Source: Chryseobacterium sp. S0630 | GTDB taxonomy: Bacteria; Bacteroidota; Bacteroidia; Flavobacteriales; Weeksellaceae | Assembly (NCBI RefSeq): GCF_024158915.1 | Contig: NZ_JAMZGF010000017.1 | Span: 30,611-94,610, forward strand | Direction: 5' to 3' | Length of the DNA: 64,000 nt | Notes under the pieces: model-generated | The model's database searches: none | The model's input: the letters and a program-made list of their open reading frames with translations, nothing else | What the model was told of the DNA's origin: nothing | In this document: positions 31,813 through 41,004 of the stretch, one piece after another | How the letters are laid out: each line of letters begins with the position of its first letter | Position numbering within the stretch: the first letter of the stretch is position 1 | Made by a program: the position numbers and the translations under genes

Positions 31813-32724
31813 ATGAATTATTTTCAAAAGAACAAGAAAAACATTATTATCGGTGTTATTGCAACTTTGCTGATCGCAGCATTGGTTGCTCTGTGGCTGC
31901 AGAAAAAGGTAATACACTCAGCCGATGATATTGTTGGGGTGGTTTATCCGTCTTCATTGGCGGTAGGAGACACACTTTTATTCGAAGATAAAACCCAGTT
32001 TGCGAAAACCAAAAGATGGAATTTCGGGGATGGGACAACTTCAGATAAAAACAGTGGTATTCACTTCTATAATAAACCAGGGTACTATCAGGTAAGTTTG
32101 ATCGTTGACAACAAGTACACGAAATCTTTCCCTGTAATGGTAGGCGCAAGAAGCGTTCAGAAACCAAAAGATACTGCACAGTCTAAAACAACTATTGAAG
32201 CGGTTACTCAGGCGATGCAAAATGAAAATGTGACTTTCCGTGCTGTTTCTGATGCAAAACAGTTTGCATGGAAATTCGGCGAGTCTGGAAATACAGATGC
32301 TAAGGATAAATTTACCATCTATTCCTATAAAAAACCTGGAGAGTATCTGGTGACTCTTTACACAGAACAAAGCCAGGATCCTATCTATCACCGTATCAAA
32401 ATTCTTCCGGCTTATGACGCTCTTGCAGAAGATGAAGTTTCAGTAGAAGACTCTTATGCAAAAGTAGATAACGATTTTAAATATCACCTGCAGCAGATTG
32501 CTAACGGAAACAGCTTCAACATGCATTACAATTACCTGTTGAAAACGTATCTGTGTAACAATGAAAATACAGTGGTAAAAGTAAACGACAGCAAAGTCAA
32601 TAACTTCTACATGTATTGTGCAGGCCTTCAGTTTGACAAAAATACGGTAATCCAGACAGTAAAAGTAAACCTGGATGATACGCAGAACTGTGTAACTAAA
32701 GTAGATATTAATCAAAGCAAATAA
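31813..32724 (+). CDS. T6SS-associated protein with membrane helix and two PKD-like domains
   Basis: 303 residues. One helix (IIIGVIATLLIAALVALWL) is followed by two PKD-like beta domains: KRWNFGDGTTSDKNSGIHFY, then the weaker FAWKFGESGNTDAKDKF. A C-terminal region of about 100 residues follows. WxFGDG is the PKD signature; these domains often form rigid connectors. In this place it probably spans part of the periplasm between the inner and outer membranes. It may be TssP or TssQ of the Bacteroidota complex; I cannot decide. Confidence 0.65.
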   Translation: MNYFQKNKKNIIIGVIATLLIAALVALWLQKKVIHSADDIVGVVYPSSLAVGDTLLFEDKTQFAKTKRWNFGDGTTSDKNSGIHFYNKPGYYQVSLIVDNKYTKSFPVMVGARSVQKPKDTAQSKTTIEAVTQAMQNENVTFRAVSDAKQFAWKFGESGNTDAKDKFTIYSYKKPGEYLVTLYTEQSQDPIYHRIKILPAYDALAEDEVSVEDSYAKVDNDFKYHLQQIANGNSFNMHYNYLLKTYLCNNENTVVKVNDSKVNNFYMYCAGLQFDKNTVIQTVKVNLDDTQNCVTKVDINQSK

Positions 32725-32771
32725 TTTCGTCCGGTCTTACGGATGTGCCAATCATAAAAAGATTAAATAGG

Positions 32772-35177
32772 ATGAAAAATAAATTTCCTCTAGCAGCATA
32801 TTATATAGGGTTATCAGTATTATTGACGAGTTGCCAGGTAAAACTGCCGTCAAAGAAAACCCCGGAGCCTTCACAGTATGGGCAGGTGGATGCTTCACCT
32901 GTCGTTAACGGATATCCAAAAAAGTCAGTTCCATGGATTGTTATTTCAGACAGATCCAGAAATACGGCTTATTTGGATAAAGATAATGAGAAGTCTTACA
33001 AAGAAGTAAAATTCCTTGAACCTTTAATGGTTTTAAAACATAGAGACGGAATGGTAAAAGTAGCGGAATATGTTCCGGATGCTTTAATGAAAAAAGTTTC
33101 CTCGAAATCAGTCAAAACCTACGGCTGGATTCAGGAATCTGACCTCCTTCTTTGGAATAACGCTTTAAAAAGCGAAAAAACAGGTTATCCTGTAAGAGTT
33201 GCAGTAGTTCCTAACAACAGCGAAGTTATCAGAAATGCTGAAAGATACTACAAAAATGACTCTATTATGGTGTTTAATTCACCAAGTCTTATTGAAACAG
33301 CCAACGTGAAAATACCTAACGGACAGATCGTTTACGTATACAAGATGGCTGAAAATAATAAACGTTTTTTAGTAGGTAAAAAACCATCTGTTGATATGGA
33401 CAGTATCAATAAAGGACTTTACGGATGGGTAAGCTCAAATGTAATTTCCAGCTGGGGAGAGCGTTCTGCTATCAAACTAAAAAATACCACAGGAATTAAT
33501 GATACAACATTGGGAATTCATGAAGGACATCCTGGTGGATCTGCTTCAGATGCGGATAATAAAACAGCAGTTCTTCTTACTGATGTAAACAAGAGAACAC
33601 CTCTTGAAAATATCTTCCCGGTAAATCTTCCTTTAGAAGAAGCTCCAACCCCGGATTCAAAGACAAAATATTTCACCAATATTTTAGATTACAGCAAAAA
33701 CTTTGTATCCAATGTACTGGGAGAACCCATCTATTTTGACCGTTACAGAGAGATTACGGAAAGAGATAAAAATATCAATATTGTTTTCGCATTAGACGTA
33801 AGTGCTGCCAACGCACCTTATGCTCCTATTGTAAAATCATTATTACAGGATCTTCAGCTTAGATTTGAAAAACCATCTTACTTCAGTAATGTTAAATATG
33901 GAGTGGTTTTATATAAAAATAATCCTTGCGGAGAGAATATTTCTGTATCCAATTTAAGTACAGATTACAGCAAGATTTCCTCGTTTATTGATCAGAAAAC
34001 AAATGAAATGAACTGCGCAAGCAATAATGGTTATCAGCCGGTAGGAGAAGCTCTTACAGCAGCTGGAAATCTTCTTTCAAATGTTCCTGATGAAACCAAT
34101 ATTGTAGTGACTGTAGGTACTTCTGCCAACCAAAGTGGAAATATGTACAGTGTAATCAGCTCTTTGACGCAGGCTCAGGCAAGGTTAATCATGTTCCAGA
34201 CCAGTGCAAGATCATCTGATACTTACAATGACTTTGTATTGATGGCAGAAAACGTGGTAACCAATACAGCTAAAAATATTGCTGAACTTAAAAAGCAGAA
34301 GATCATCAACCAATATGATGTGCTTACCAAGAATAATTTCAGCCTTGTGGAAGGTGATGAGGGATTCTTCTCTTTAGCTTATCCTAAGCAGAGTATGTCT
34401 CAGGGATTCGTTATTTTCCCTAAAAAAGGAGACATTACAACTCCGGGATTCCTGAAAAAATCTGTTGACAGTCTTATTGCACAGGTTACTTTAGACAATC
34501 AGACTGTTGATAAATCTCTGAATGAATATTTCCATTCTTCTGTAGGAGCAGGAAGAACAGATGTAGACCTGAAATATAAATATCTGTATCCGGGGCTTAC
34601 CAATCCGGTTTCTGCCGGAATTGCAGCACAGCTGATTAACTACGGAAGCCCATTCCTTGTGAAAGGATATATTCCAAAAGAACTGAAAGATTTTACACCA
34701 GGAATAGAAAAGGGAATCCTTATTTCTGAATCGGAATATGATAACTTAAAAGCTTTCTATACCGAAGTTTACAGAAATACTCAGGCGGACCGTGCAGACT
34801 TTAATCAGGCAAGAGCGGTGAAAGAATATGTAAAGCTGTTGAAGAAATATAATCCTACAATAAAATTCTTAGATAAAGGAGCACTTTATGAGCTGCCAAT
34901 GTCTTACGCAATCGGAATGAGTACAGGATTTGATCTTACTGAAGAAGAACTGATGGCTAAATATAAGTTGAAAGGTTGGAAAAAATCAAAAGTCGTTCCT
35001 AGTGAGACGGTAAAAAATTATTTCCAGCACTACAAAAACTTAGCGGACAGAATGCTTGCCAACAGAAACAATCCGGCTGTAAAGATTCAGCAGAACGGAC
35101 AGACTTTCTACTGGCTTAATGAGTACTTTACTCCATCAAGAATTCCGAGCGAACAACCGGAATACACAAAGCATTAA
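32772..35177 (+). CDS. tssR: T6SS lipoprotein TssR-like, SH3-like domains and VWA-like domain
   Basis: 801 residues from the ATG at 32772 (a GTG 27 bp upstream is less likely). The lipobox LLTSCQ points to the outer membrane. The N-terminal 250 residues have SH3-like repeats (DGMVKVAEYVP, KTYGWIQES; then GLYGWVSSNVISS). About residues 335-525 resemble a von Willebrand A fold (NINIVFALDVSAANAP) with an incomplete metal site. A long C-terminal helical part follows. TssR is the large outer-membrane-linked component in Bacteroidota T6SS. Size, lipoprotein nature and gene order support it. Confidence 0.75.
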   Translation: MKNKFPLAAYYIGLSVLLTSCQVKLPSKKTPEPSQYGQVDASPVVNGYPKKSVPWIVISDRSRNTAYLDKDNEKSYKEVKFLEPLMVLKHRDGMVKVAEYVPDALMKKVSSKSVKTYGWIQESDLLLWNNALKSEKTGYPVRVAVVPNNSEVIRNAERYYKNDSIMVFNSPSLIETANVKIPNGQIVYVYKMAENNKRFLVGKKPSVDMDSINKGLYGWVSSNVISSWGERSAIKLKNTTGINDTTLGIHEGHPGGSASDADNKTAVLLTDVNKRTPLENIFPVNLPLEEAPTPDSKTKYFTNILDYSKNFVSNVLGEPIYFDRYREITERDKNINIVFALDVSAANAPYAPIVKSLLQDLQLRFEKPSYFSNVKYGVVLYKNNPCGENISVSNLSTDYSKISSFIDQKTNEMNCASNNGYQPVGEALTAAGNLLSNVPDETNIVVTVGTSANQSGNMYSVISSLTQAQARLIMFQTSARSSDTYNDFVLMAENVVTNTAKNIAELKKQKIINQYDVLTKNNFSLVEGDEGFFSLAYPKQSMSQGFVIFPKKGDITTPGFLKKSVDSLIAQVTLDNQTVDKSLNEYFHSSVGAGRTDVDLKYKYLYPGLTNPVSAGIAAQLINYGSPFLVKGYIPKELKDFTPGIEKGILISESEYDNLKAFYTEVYRNTQADRADFNQARAVKEYVKLLKKYNPTIKFLDKGALYELPMSYAIGMSTGFDLTEEELMAKYKLKGWKKSKVVPSETVKNYFQHYKNLADRMLANRNNPAVKIQQNGQTFYWLNEYFTPSRIPSEQPEYTKH

Positions 35178-35263
35178 AAAACATTTTTTTATAATATCAA
35201 AAGCAGGAGTATCTACTTCTGCTTTTTTTCTGCTGTAGAGCGAAGCAATATATTGATTACTTT

Positions 35264-35319
35264 TTAAACCTTAAACCTTAAACCTTAAACCTTAAACCTT
35301 AAACTTTGAACTTCTAACC
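35264..35319. repeat. Tandem heptamer array (TTAAACC)n
   Basis: Five TTAAACC units followed by TTAAACT, TTGAACT and TCTAACC, eight units in phase. It lies between tssR and the hcp1 control region. Nothing else is seen in 35178-35430. Confidence 0.88.
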
Positions 35320-35432
35320 CCTAAAGCCTGTTTATTTCTCTTTAAGGTGTAAAAATATTTTTTATCTAAAAATAGAGATATAATTTAAAACACTGTTTCA
35401 ATGGGTGTTATACTGTGGTGTGTAAATCCATT

Positions 35433-35470
35433 ATCGTAGAATTACTACAAGAAATCGTAGAACTACTACA
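35433..35470 (+). promoter_or_regulatory. hcp operator array, two 17-bp dyads (hcp1)
   Basis: ATCGTAGAATTACTACA (35433-35449) and ATCGTAGAACTACTACA (35454-35470), start-to-start 21 bp. Each is an imperfect dyad around GTA-N4-TAC. The last copy ends 48 bp before the TATATTTG box. The same array is found before hcp2 and hcp3. Confidence 0.85.
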
Positions 35471-35518
35471 AATTCTCAGATTTATATTCAAAAGTTTTTT
35501 TTAGCGGAAAAGAGCCTC

Positions 35519-35526
35519 TATATTTG
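35519..35526 (+). promoter_or_regulatory. -7 promoter box TATATTTG of hcp1
   Basis: TATATTTG fits TAnnTTTG; 53 bp before the ATG. A poly-T run (35496-35502) stands in the -33 place instead of TTG, consistent with an activated promoter. The whole region from 35433 on is almost identical to that of hcp2. Confidence 0.75.
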
Positions 35527-35578
35527 CTAACACAATCACCACATCACAAAATATTACTAACGATTAAATTTACTAATC

Positions 35579-35986
35579 ATGGCCGAAAGAAATTCAAGAG
35601 GAATCTTAAAATTCAATAATGGAGAAGGACAGAAGCTGTTAAAAATGAATTACAGCGTTTCCAGATCTACAGACGTTTCAGGACGTGTAGCATCAGATCC
35701 TTCTAACGCATTAATCAAGGTTACAGTAGAAGCTACTGAAAAGTCAGATATCCTTGAAAGCTTACTAAACGGTAAATATAAGCCAACAGTAGGAGAGATT
35801 ACTTTCAATAAATCTCACGAAGAAGGGACATTGATTACCCTAAACTGGCAAAACGGATATGTTATCCAGCATCAGGTAGATTTCGATGCTATTGACAGTA
35901 ACAGTATGCTGATCAGCTTCGTAATCAGTGCGGAGACGATTGATTACGGTACTTCTCAATATGCTGGGCTATGGCCATCCAGCTAA
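35579..35986 (+). CDS. tssD: T6SS tube protein Hcp/TssD, copy 1
   Basis: 135 residues. Hcp forms hexameric rings that stack into the T6SS inner tube and can carry cargo. It is nearly identical to the copies at 45709 and 51847 (start MAERNSRGILKFNNGEGQKL). Differences include LNWQ for LKWE and the lack of the last Gly-Lys. Bacteroidota-type TssD is short and basic at its N-terminus, as here. A terminator follows at 36017-36051, then vgrG with its own promoter-like palindrome. Confidence 0.92.
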   Translation: MAERNSRGILKFNNGEGQKLLKMNYSVSRSTDVSGRVASDPSNALIKVTVEATEKSDILESLLNGKYKPTVGEITFNKSHEEGTLITLNWQNGYVIQHQVDFDAIDSNSMLISFVISAETIDYGTSQYAGLWPSS

Positions 35987-36016
35987 ATACTGACACACAT
36001 TATCAACATTCATAAG

Positions 36017-36051
36017 AAAAAAGACTGTCCCTATTTAAGACGGTCTTTTTT
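36017..36051 (+). terminator. Terminator after hcp1
   Basis: AAAAAGACTGTC-cctatttaa-GACGGTCTTTTTTT: stem with one mismatch and seven T. Confidence 0.88.
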
Positions 36052-36090
36052 TGCCTGAATAAAAAAAACTATACCTGGAATTTCATTCTA

Positions 36091-36128
36091 TAACAAATTT
36101 ATATAGTGTCTGTTATATAAATTTGTTA
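36091..36128 (+). promoter_or_regulatory. Perfect 15-bp inverted repeat overlapping a TAAATTTG box, upstream of vgrG1
   Basis: TAACAAATTTATATA (36091-36105) and TATATAAATTTGTTA (36114-36128) are perfect inverted arms with the spacer gtgtctgt. The right arm contains TAAATTTG (36118-36125), a -7 box in plus orientation, and by symmetry the left arm contains one on the minus strand. The ATG of vgrG1 is 30 bp further. Confidence 0.7.
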
Positions 36129-36158
36129 TCTTTAATACCCAACACAAACACAAAGCAT

Positions 36159-38084
36159 ATGAAAACCGAATCAAAGACCAAAGGATCTTCTTTCCGTCCG
36201 TCACAGAATGCAGATGGGATATCCGAGAATCATCACGCAGGGATCAACCGGCTGGTTAAATTATCACTGGTTGTAGAAGGTAAAATTATTAAGTACTATA
36301 AACATTTCACTCTTAAACAAAAAGCGGGTCACCACCACGAATTCAATCTTACTCTTGCTCACGATGCATTGGGAGGCAGGCAGAGCCATACCCTTGAAGA
36401 AGCCAATAAATTTTTGGGAAAACGTCTTACTGCTGTTATTTCCTACAAAGATATTGAAAAGAGCCCGGAAAGAAATTTCGTTGGGATTATTACCAAAGTC
36501 GGATTCAGCCAGGAAAAAATGAGCCTGGGAAATATTGTACTTTCCGGATACAGTCCTACGATCTTGCTGGATGGCGCTCCGCATATTCAGAGCTTTGGCG
36601 GTGGACAGCCCGTTAATATGGGGATCATCGCCAAAGAAGTGATCAGACAGGGAATAGATAAAGAACGTTTTGATATCAGAATAGATACCCATGATTACTC
36701 TCAGATCATTTACAGCAGCCAGTATAACGAAACCCATTACAATTATCTGGCGAGAATGGCCGAAGCTTATGGCGAACAGTTCTATTACGATGGCGAAGTA
36801 TTACATTTTGGAAAGCTTCCACCTCAGAATAAACCTATAAAACTTTTATATGGAAGCAATGCTGATCATATTAAAGTAGAGCTAAAAGCGGTTCATACAA
36901 AACCTCAGTATTATGGCTATAATAGTAGTAAAAATGAAAAACTAACCTCAGGAGAAACTCCGGTTGGTCATTTAGGTGATTTAGCCCGTACCGCATACAG
37001 TCATAACGATAAAATATACAAAACTCCTGCACTACAGGTGGCACCTATCAAAGCAACAACTCATCTGGATGTGGAACATTCTCAAAGAAGTACATCAGGA
37101 AGCGAGGCTGTCAATGTATTTTCAGTTTCCGGATCTACAACTGTTCCGTTTTTGCATCCGGGATGTATGGTTGATATTCATATGAGAAAACCGGATAGTA
37201 ATGAAACTTCCTATTTTACAAAAGTAATGGTGACAGAAGCTGTTCATGAAATTGATACAATTGGTCATTACACCGGAACTTTCGAATCTATTGCTGCAGA
37301 CACGGGATTTCTGCCCAAACCGGAGTTTACTGTACCGGCTGCTCAGCCACAGATCGCAACCGTTATCTCCAACACAGATCCGGAAGGCCAGGGAAGAGTT
37401 CAGGTAAGATTCGACTGGCAGATGAATGATAATACTCACTTTGTAAGAGTAATGAGCCCGGATGCAGGAGGAACAGATCAGATTACTCAAAATCGTGGTT
37501 ATGTAGCTATTCCCGAGGTAGGCGATCAGGTGATGGTTAATTTCGTACACAGTCATCCCGACAGACCTTTTGTTATGGGAGGAATGTTCCACGGAGGAAT
37601 TGGCCTTGGAGGAGGTGCAGACAACCGTGTGAAGTCTATTCAGACAAGAAGCGGCCACAGAATCGTTTTTACAGAAGATGAAAGTATTATTATTACAGAT
37701 AAAAGCGGTAATGAAATTCATCTGGATACCACGGGAAGCAATATTAATATCACGGCACCGGAATCCATGACCTTGAACTGTAAGAATATGAATATTAATG
37801 TTGGGGAGAATATGACGACGACGGTGGGAATGAATAAGTCTGATAGTATTTCAATGAATCATACGGAAAGTGTGGGAATGATGAAAAACCTTTCTGTAGG
37901 TACTAATTTCATGACCAATGTTGTGGGTAGTTTAATGGAATTTGTTAAAGGAAATAGAGAATCCAAAGCAAAAGAAGTAAAAGAAAATTCTAAAAGAAGA
38001 GAAATTATTTCTCTGGAGAATAATGATATTCATGCACAGAATCAGTTTAATAATAATAGTGGTGAAAATTCAAAAATGCATTAA
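36159..38084 (+). CDS. vgrG: T6SS spike protein VgrG/TssI, copy 1
   Basis: 641 residues from the ATG at 36159; the in-frame codon at 36123 lies inside the palindrome and is not used. The gp27/gp5-like core is well formed: ARMAEAYGEQFYYDGEVLHF, NTDPEGQGRVQVRFDWQ, then VGDQVMVNFVHSHPDRPFVM and GGMFHGG. The C-terminal tail has beta-helix-like repeats (NINVGENMTTTVGMN, MNHTESVGMMKNL) that form the needle. The carrier region differs from vgrG2. The downstream gene begins 3 bp later, so cargo is probably co-translated. Confidence 0.93.
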   Translation: MKTESKTKGSSFRPSQNADGISENHHAGINRLVKLSLVVEGKIIKYYKHFTLKQKAGHHHEFNLTLAHDALGGRQSHTLEEANKFLGKRLTAVISYKDIEKSPERNFVGIITKVGFSQEKMSLGNIVLSGYSPTILLDGAPHIQSFGGGQPVNMGIIAKEVIRQGIDKERFDIRIDTHDYSQIIYSSQYNETHYNYLARMAEAYGEQFYYDGEVLHFGKLPPQNKPIKLLYGSNADHIKVELKAVHTKPQYYGYNSSKNEKLTSGETPVGHLGDLARTAYSHNDKIYKTPALQVAPIKATTHLDVEHSQRSTSGSEAVNVFSVSGSTTVPFLHPGCMVDIHMRKPDSNETSYFTKVMVTEAVHEIDTIGHYTGTFESIAADTGFLPKPEFTVPAAQPQIATVISNTDPEGQGRVQVRFDWQMNDNTHFVRVMSPDAGGTDQITQNRGYVAIPEVGDQVMVNFVHSHPDRPFVMGGMFHGGIGLGGGADNRVKSIQTRSGHRIVFTEDESIIITDKSGNEIHLDTTGSNINITAPESMTLNCKNMNINVGENMTTTVGMNKSDSISMNHTESVGMMKNLSVGTNFMTNVVGSLMEFVKGNRESKAKEVKENSKRREIISLENNDIHAQNQFNNNSGENSKMH

Positions 38085-38087
38085 ATC

Positions 38088-39491
38088 ATGTCTATTATAA
38101 GAGTTACTGAAGGAGAGAATATAACAGCAATAGAAAAAAATTGGACAGTTTTTACTGATCATTTTGAAGCGTATGCTGGAAATAATAGCCATTTTACAGC
38201 TAAGAATGGTACATTTATCGGTGAACCTAAAAAAGATAAGTCAGAAGAAAAAAAATATTTTGTGGAAGGGAAATGGTATTCAGATGCTGAAGGTAAAAAT
38301 CTAATAACCGAGGCAGCTATAGGCCAGGTTGTATATTTTCATATAAAAATGCAAAATATTACAGATCCTGATGCAAAAGTAACCTTACAATTATATGATG
38401 ACGATGGAGGGCTTGGAGGAGAACCTGATCCAATAGATGTAAGAGAAGTTAAAGAAGATGGAAGTTCTGGTGCTCTGGTTACTGAGAAACGGGTTATCAA
38501 TAATAAAATTGTCTATAATCTCACTTTAAGTGATGGCTTGGCAAGTTTTATTGAAAATGATTTTGGAGATAATATTGAGCTTTATTTTGAATGCAACTAT
38601 AAAGAAGATTTAAATGTTAAGCTTCCATTAACACCTGATTTTTATCTTAATGTTGAAATCTGCGATAAAAATGTAGTGCAAAGTTTCAATAATAGACAAT
38701 ATGGAAGTTGTGATTTTTATCGTTTCAGGTATGATGATTTCATGCGTCGTCATAAACATTGTGGACACACTCCTCCTGTATATTATTTTGGAGAGATGAG
38801 AGAACTCAGTTTCTGGAGTGCAATAGATGATATCAAAGAATGGTGGACCCCAAGTCTCACTGAAGAAATGAAACAAGTAAGTATTTCAGTAAATGAGGTA
38901 GAAAAACAGGGGAATAAGTATAAACCTGTTCCTTCAAGCAGTTATGGATTTAAATATTGCACTCGTTTTTCTAGAATTCTTATGCCCAAGCTAACTTCAC
39001 GCGGTAAAGCATGGCTTACAGAAGCCAGATATAAGCTGCAGGAATATATGGAAAAAGGTGTCATTGACAAAAATTATATCGCAACATACGATACAGTTTT
39101 GCCTGAAGGATTAGAAGATAATTTCAACGATCATTTTAAACCCACTTTATTTGAAAGAATTCAATATAGGAATGATCCCCGAAAGTTAGAAGAAATTAAA
39201 AAGAATAATATAGAAAAATATTATACTGATATAGAAATAGATAATGAACGTTTTCAGGAGTTTGCATTTGCTACCCATCCGGATGCTTATGATCCACTAA
39301 AAATGAGATATTTGCCAGCGGATGATTTATTAAAGGTAATGTCTACACCAGATATAAAAGAATGGTTGGGAGCTGCTACATGGAAACAAGCATTAATTAT
39401 GGCAAGAAATTTAGATTATCGTGAAATAACTGAAGTGACTTTAGAACGATTTTTCAAAAAATACGTATTAGGAAATGATGAATTTAAATAA
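38088..39491 (+). CDS. VgrG-linked protein of unknown function, candidate T6SS effector
   Basis: 467 residues; no family named with confidence. The first ~200 residues are beta-rich (VVYFHIKMQNITDPDAKVTL) and could bind the VgrG tip. The second half is helical with a conserved-looking block (FAFATHPDAYDPLKMRYLPA) that I recall from other unnamed Bacteroidota T6SS-linked proteins. There is no signal peptide, as expected for T6SS cargo. It is 3 bp after vgrG1 and overlaps by 17 bp the following lipoprotein gene. Lipoprotein neighbours suggest action in the periplasm. Catalytic residues cannot be named. Confidence 0.55.
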   Translation: MSIIRVTEGENITAIEKNWTVFTDHFEAYAGNNSHFTAKNGTFIGEPKKDKSEEKKYFVEGKWYSDAEGKNLITEAAIGQVVYFHIKMQNITDPDAKVTLQLYDDDGGLGGEPDPIDVREVKEDGSSGALVTEKRVINNKIVYNLTLSDGLASFIENDFGDNIELYFECNYKEDLNVKLPLTPDFYLNVEICDKNVVQSFNNRQYGSCDFYRFRYDDFMRRHKHCGHTPPVYYFGEMRELSFWSAIDDIKEWWTPSLTEEMKQVSISVNEVEKQGNKYKPVPSSSYGFKYCTRFSRILMPKLTSRGKAWLTEARYKLQEYMEKGVIDKNYIATYDTVLPEGLEDNFNDHFKPTLFERIQYRNDPRKLEEIKKNNIEKYYTDIEIDNERFQEFAFATHPDAYDPLKMRYLPADDLLKVMSTPDIKEWLGAATWKQALIMARNLDYREITEVTLERFFKKYVLGNDEFK

Positions 39492-40539
39492 TATAAGAAA
39501 GATAATTTGTATTATACTTTTAATCAGTATTAATTATGGATGTTCACAAAACACAAAGCTAGGGCAAATGAAATGGATCTCAAAATATGACTTTTTTGAT
39601 TTATATAAGAAAAATATAAATAATGGAAATTTTGGTCCTGAGACTGGCCTGAAATTAACAACTTTAAAGTTTTTAAATGAAAACACTATTTTTTTAGCCG
39701 GAAGTAAAGATTTACATAGTTTTTACAATAAACCTGGATACTCAGCAGTATTGTTTGTTTCAAAAGATAAAGGAAAGAGTTACCAAGAAATTACTTTTCC
39801 AGAAGAAAATGTAACATTTATTACTCCTTCAGAAAAATATACTCTAATTGAGACAGGTAGCGGTGGTAATAGCCAATCTGGGAAAGTGGTGCTTTATCTC
39901 ATGAATAATCATACGTTAGAATATAAAAAAATAGATGAATATTCTTCTAAATCTAAAATTATGTATTCGCAGTTTAATGGTGAAAATGTTGTTTATTCAG
40001 AAAATGATAATCAAAAAATATTAAATCTTCTGACAAAAGAAGAAATCGAATTACCGGAATATTTGAAAAAAACACCTTTTATTCTGAAAAAAGATAATAC
40101 AGTCGCTTCTTTATTAAAAGATGAAATACAAGAATATAATTTAAGAACCAAACAACAAAAAGTCATCAAAAAATTAAAAAGTAATTATGATGTTCTGTAT
40201 TATGAAAATGAGGAATATTTATTAGGAAAGTCTGGCAGATTTAAAACTGAAATGACAATTTATAATCAGAATGAAGGCGAGCTATTTGTGGAGAATGAAA
40301 AAACAATAGAGTATTACCGCTACAGAAACTTCGCTTGCTATTTCAAAGAAACCCGTCCTTATGTTACATTCTATTATTCTTATGATTATGGTAGAACGTG
40401 GAATGAATATCATGCAAAAGATTTTTTTACTACTACTATTCCTAAAGGCTTCTATAAAGATCAGCTTATTGTTTTGGATGTAGCATTTTATGATAAGAAT
40501 GATAATAGCCACATTATTGTAGGAGAGTTTCAGAAATAG
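39475..40539 (+). CDS. Lipoprotein with Asp-box beta-propeller pattern, candidate immunity protein
   Basis: 354 residues. The signal peptide ends in lipobox NYGCSQ. Asp-box motifs are visible: SKDKGKSYQ and SYDYGRTWNE, the SxDxGxTW pattern of BNR/sialidase-like propellers, but without a sialidase active site. The ATG overlaps the end of the preceding candidate effector by 17 bp, which gives close expression coupling as in toxin-immunity pairs. Start at 39475 or 39478 (two consecutive ATG). Codon use is more AT-rich than in vgrG1. Confidence 0.6.
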   Translation: MMNLNNIRKIICIILLISINYGCSQNTKLGQMKWISKYDFFDLYKKNINNGNFGPETGLKLTTLKFLNENTIFLAGSKDLHSFYNKPGYSAVLFVSKDKGKSYQEITFPEENVTFITPSEKYTLIETGSGGNSQSGKVVLYLMNNHTLEYKKIDEYSSKSKIMYSQFNGENVVYSENDNQKILNLLTKEEIELPEYLKKTPFILKKDNTVASLLKDEIQEYNLRTKQQKVIKKLKSNYDVLYYENEEYLLGKSGRFKTEMTIYNQNEGELFVENEKTIEYYRYRNFACYFKETRPYVTFYYSYDYGRTWNEYHAKDFFTTTIPKGFYKDQLIVLDVAFYDKNDNSHIIVGEFQK

Positions 40540-40566
40540 AATATTTCATATGTAGTGTTAATAATT

Positions 40567-40965
40567 ATGAAAGAATTAATTTACATCGTATCGATATGTA
40601 GTTTATTTTCATTGTTAGGATGCAAAAGTAAAGAACAAAAATTTTTGGATAATCATAAAGTAATTCTCTATGAGACTAAGGAAGCAGGAGATTTTATTAA
40701 TACTGCAAACATAAAACCTGATGAAGCAAAACAGATTCAAGCAGCTTTTGCTATAAAAAATAATAAGAAACCTGAATCTTATAACTTATTTATAATAGAC
40801 AATAATTATGTTTTTACCTCTTATTTTCATCCTAAAGTTCCAGAAGCTTCAACAAGTGGAATATGGATAGATGCTAAAACGGGTAATGCAAAATACATGG
40901 AAACTGGAATATGGTTAAGAGCCTATAAACCTTACCTTGAAAATGATGATACCTTTCCTTTTTAA
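40567..40965 (+). CDS. Small hypothetical lipoprotein, second immunity candidate
   Basis: 132 residues from the ATG at 40567 (a GTG at 40555 is less likely). The signal peptide has lipobox LLGCKS. The mature part (NTANIKPDEAKQIQAAFAIK, YVFTSYFHPKVPEAST) matches nothing I know. It is 28 bp after the propeller lipoprotein. A second immunity protein against the same effector, or an accessory protein, are both possible. Confidence 0.55.
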   Translation: MKELIYIVSICSLFSLLGCKSKEQKFLDNHKVILYETKEAGDFINTANIKPDEAKQIQAAFAIKNNKKPESYNLFIIDNNYVFTSYFHPKVPEASTSGIWIDAKTGNAKYMETGIWLRAYKPYLENDDTFPF

Positions 40966-41004
40966 CTAAAACTAGACCATATTATTCAATTAAACAATTT
41001 GTCA

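Noticed and set aside
36091..36128. Terminator interpretation of the palindrome before vgrG1
   Set aside because: The stem is AT-only and has no T run after it; it covers promoter-like boxes instead. A terminator of hcp1 already exists at 36017.
37122..37721. 199-residue antisense frame in vgrG1
   Set aside because: It is long, but vgrG1 conserved motifs run across the whole stretch and the antisense product has no recognisable motif.
39475..40539. Sialidase assignment for the Asp-box lipoprotein
   Set aside because: Asp-boxes are structural; the FRIP motif and the Arg triad of sialidases are not visible.
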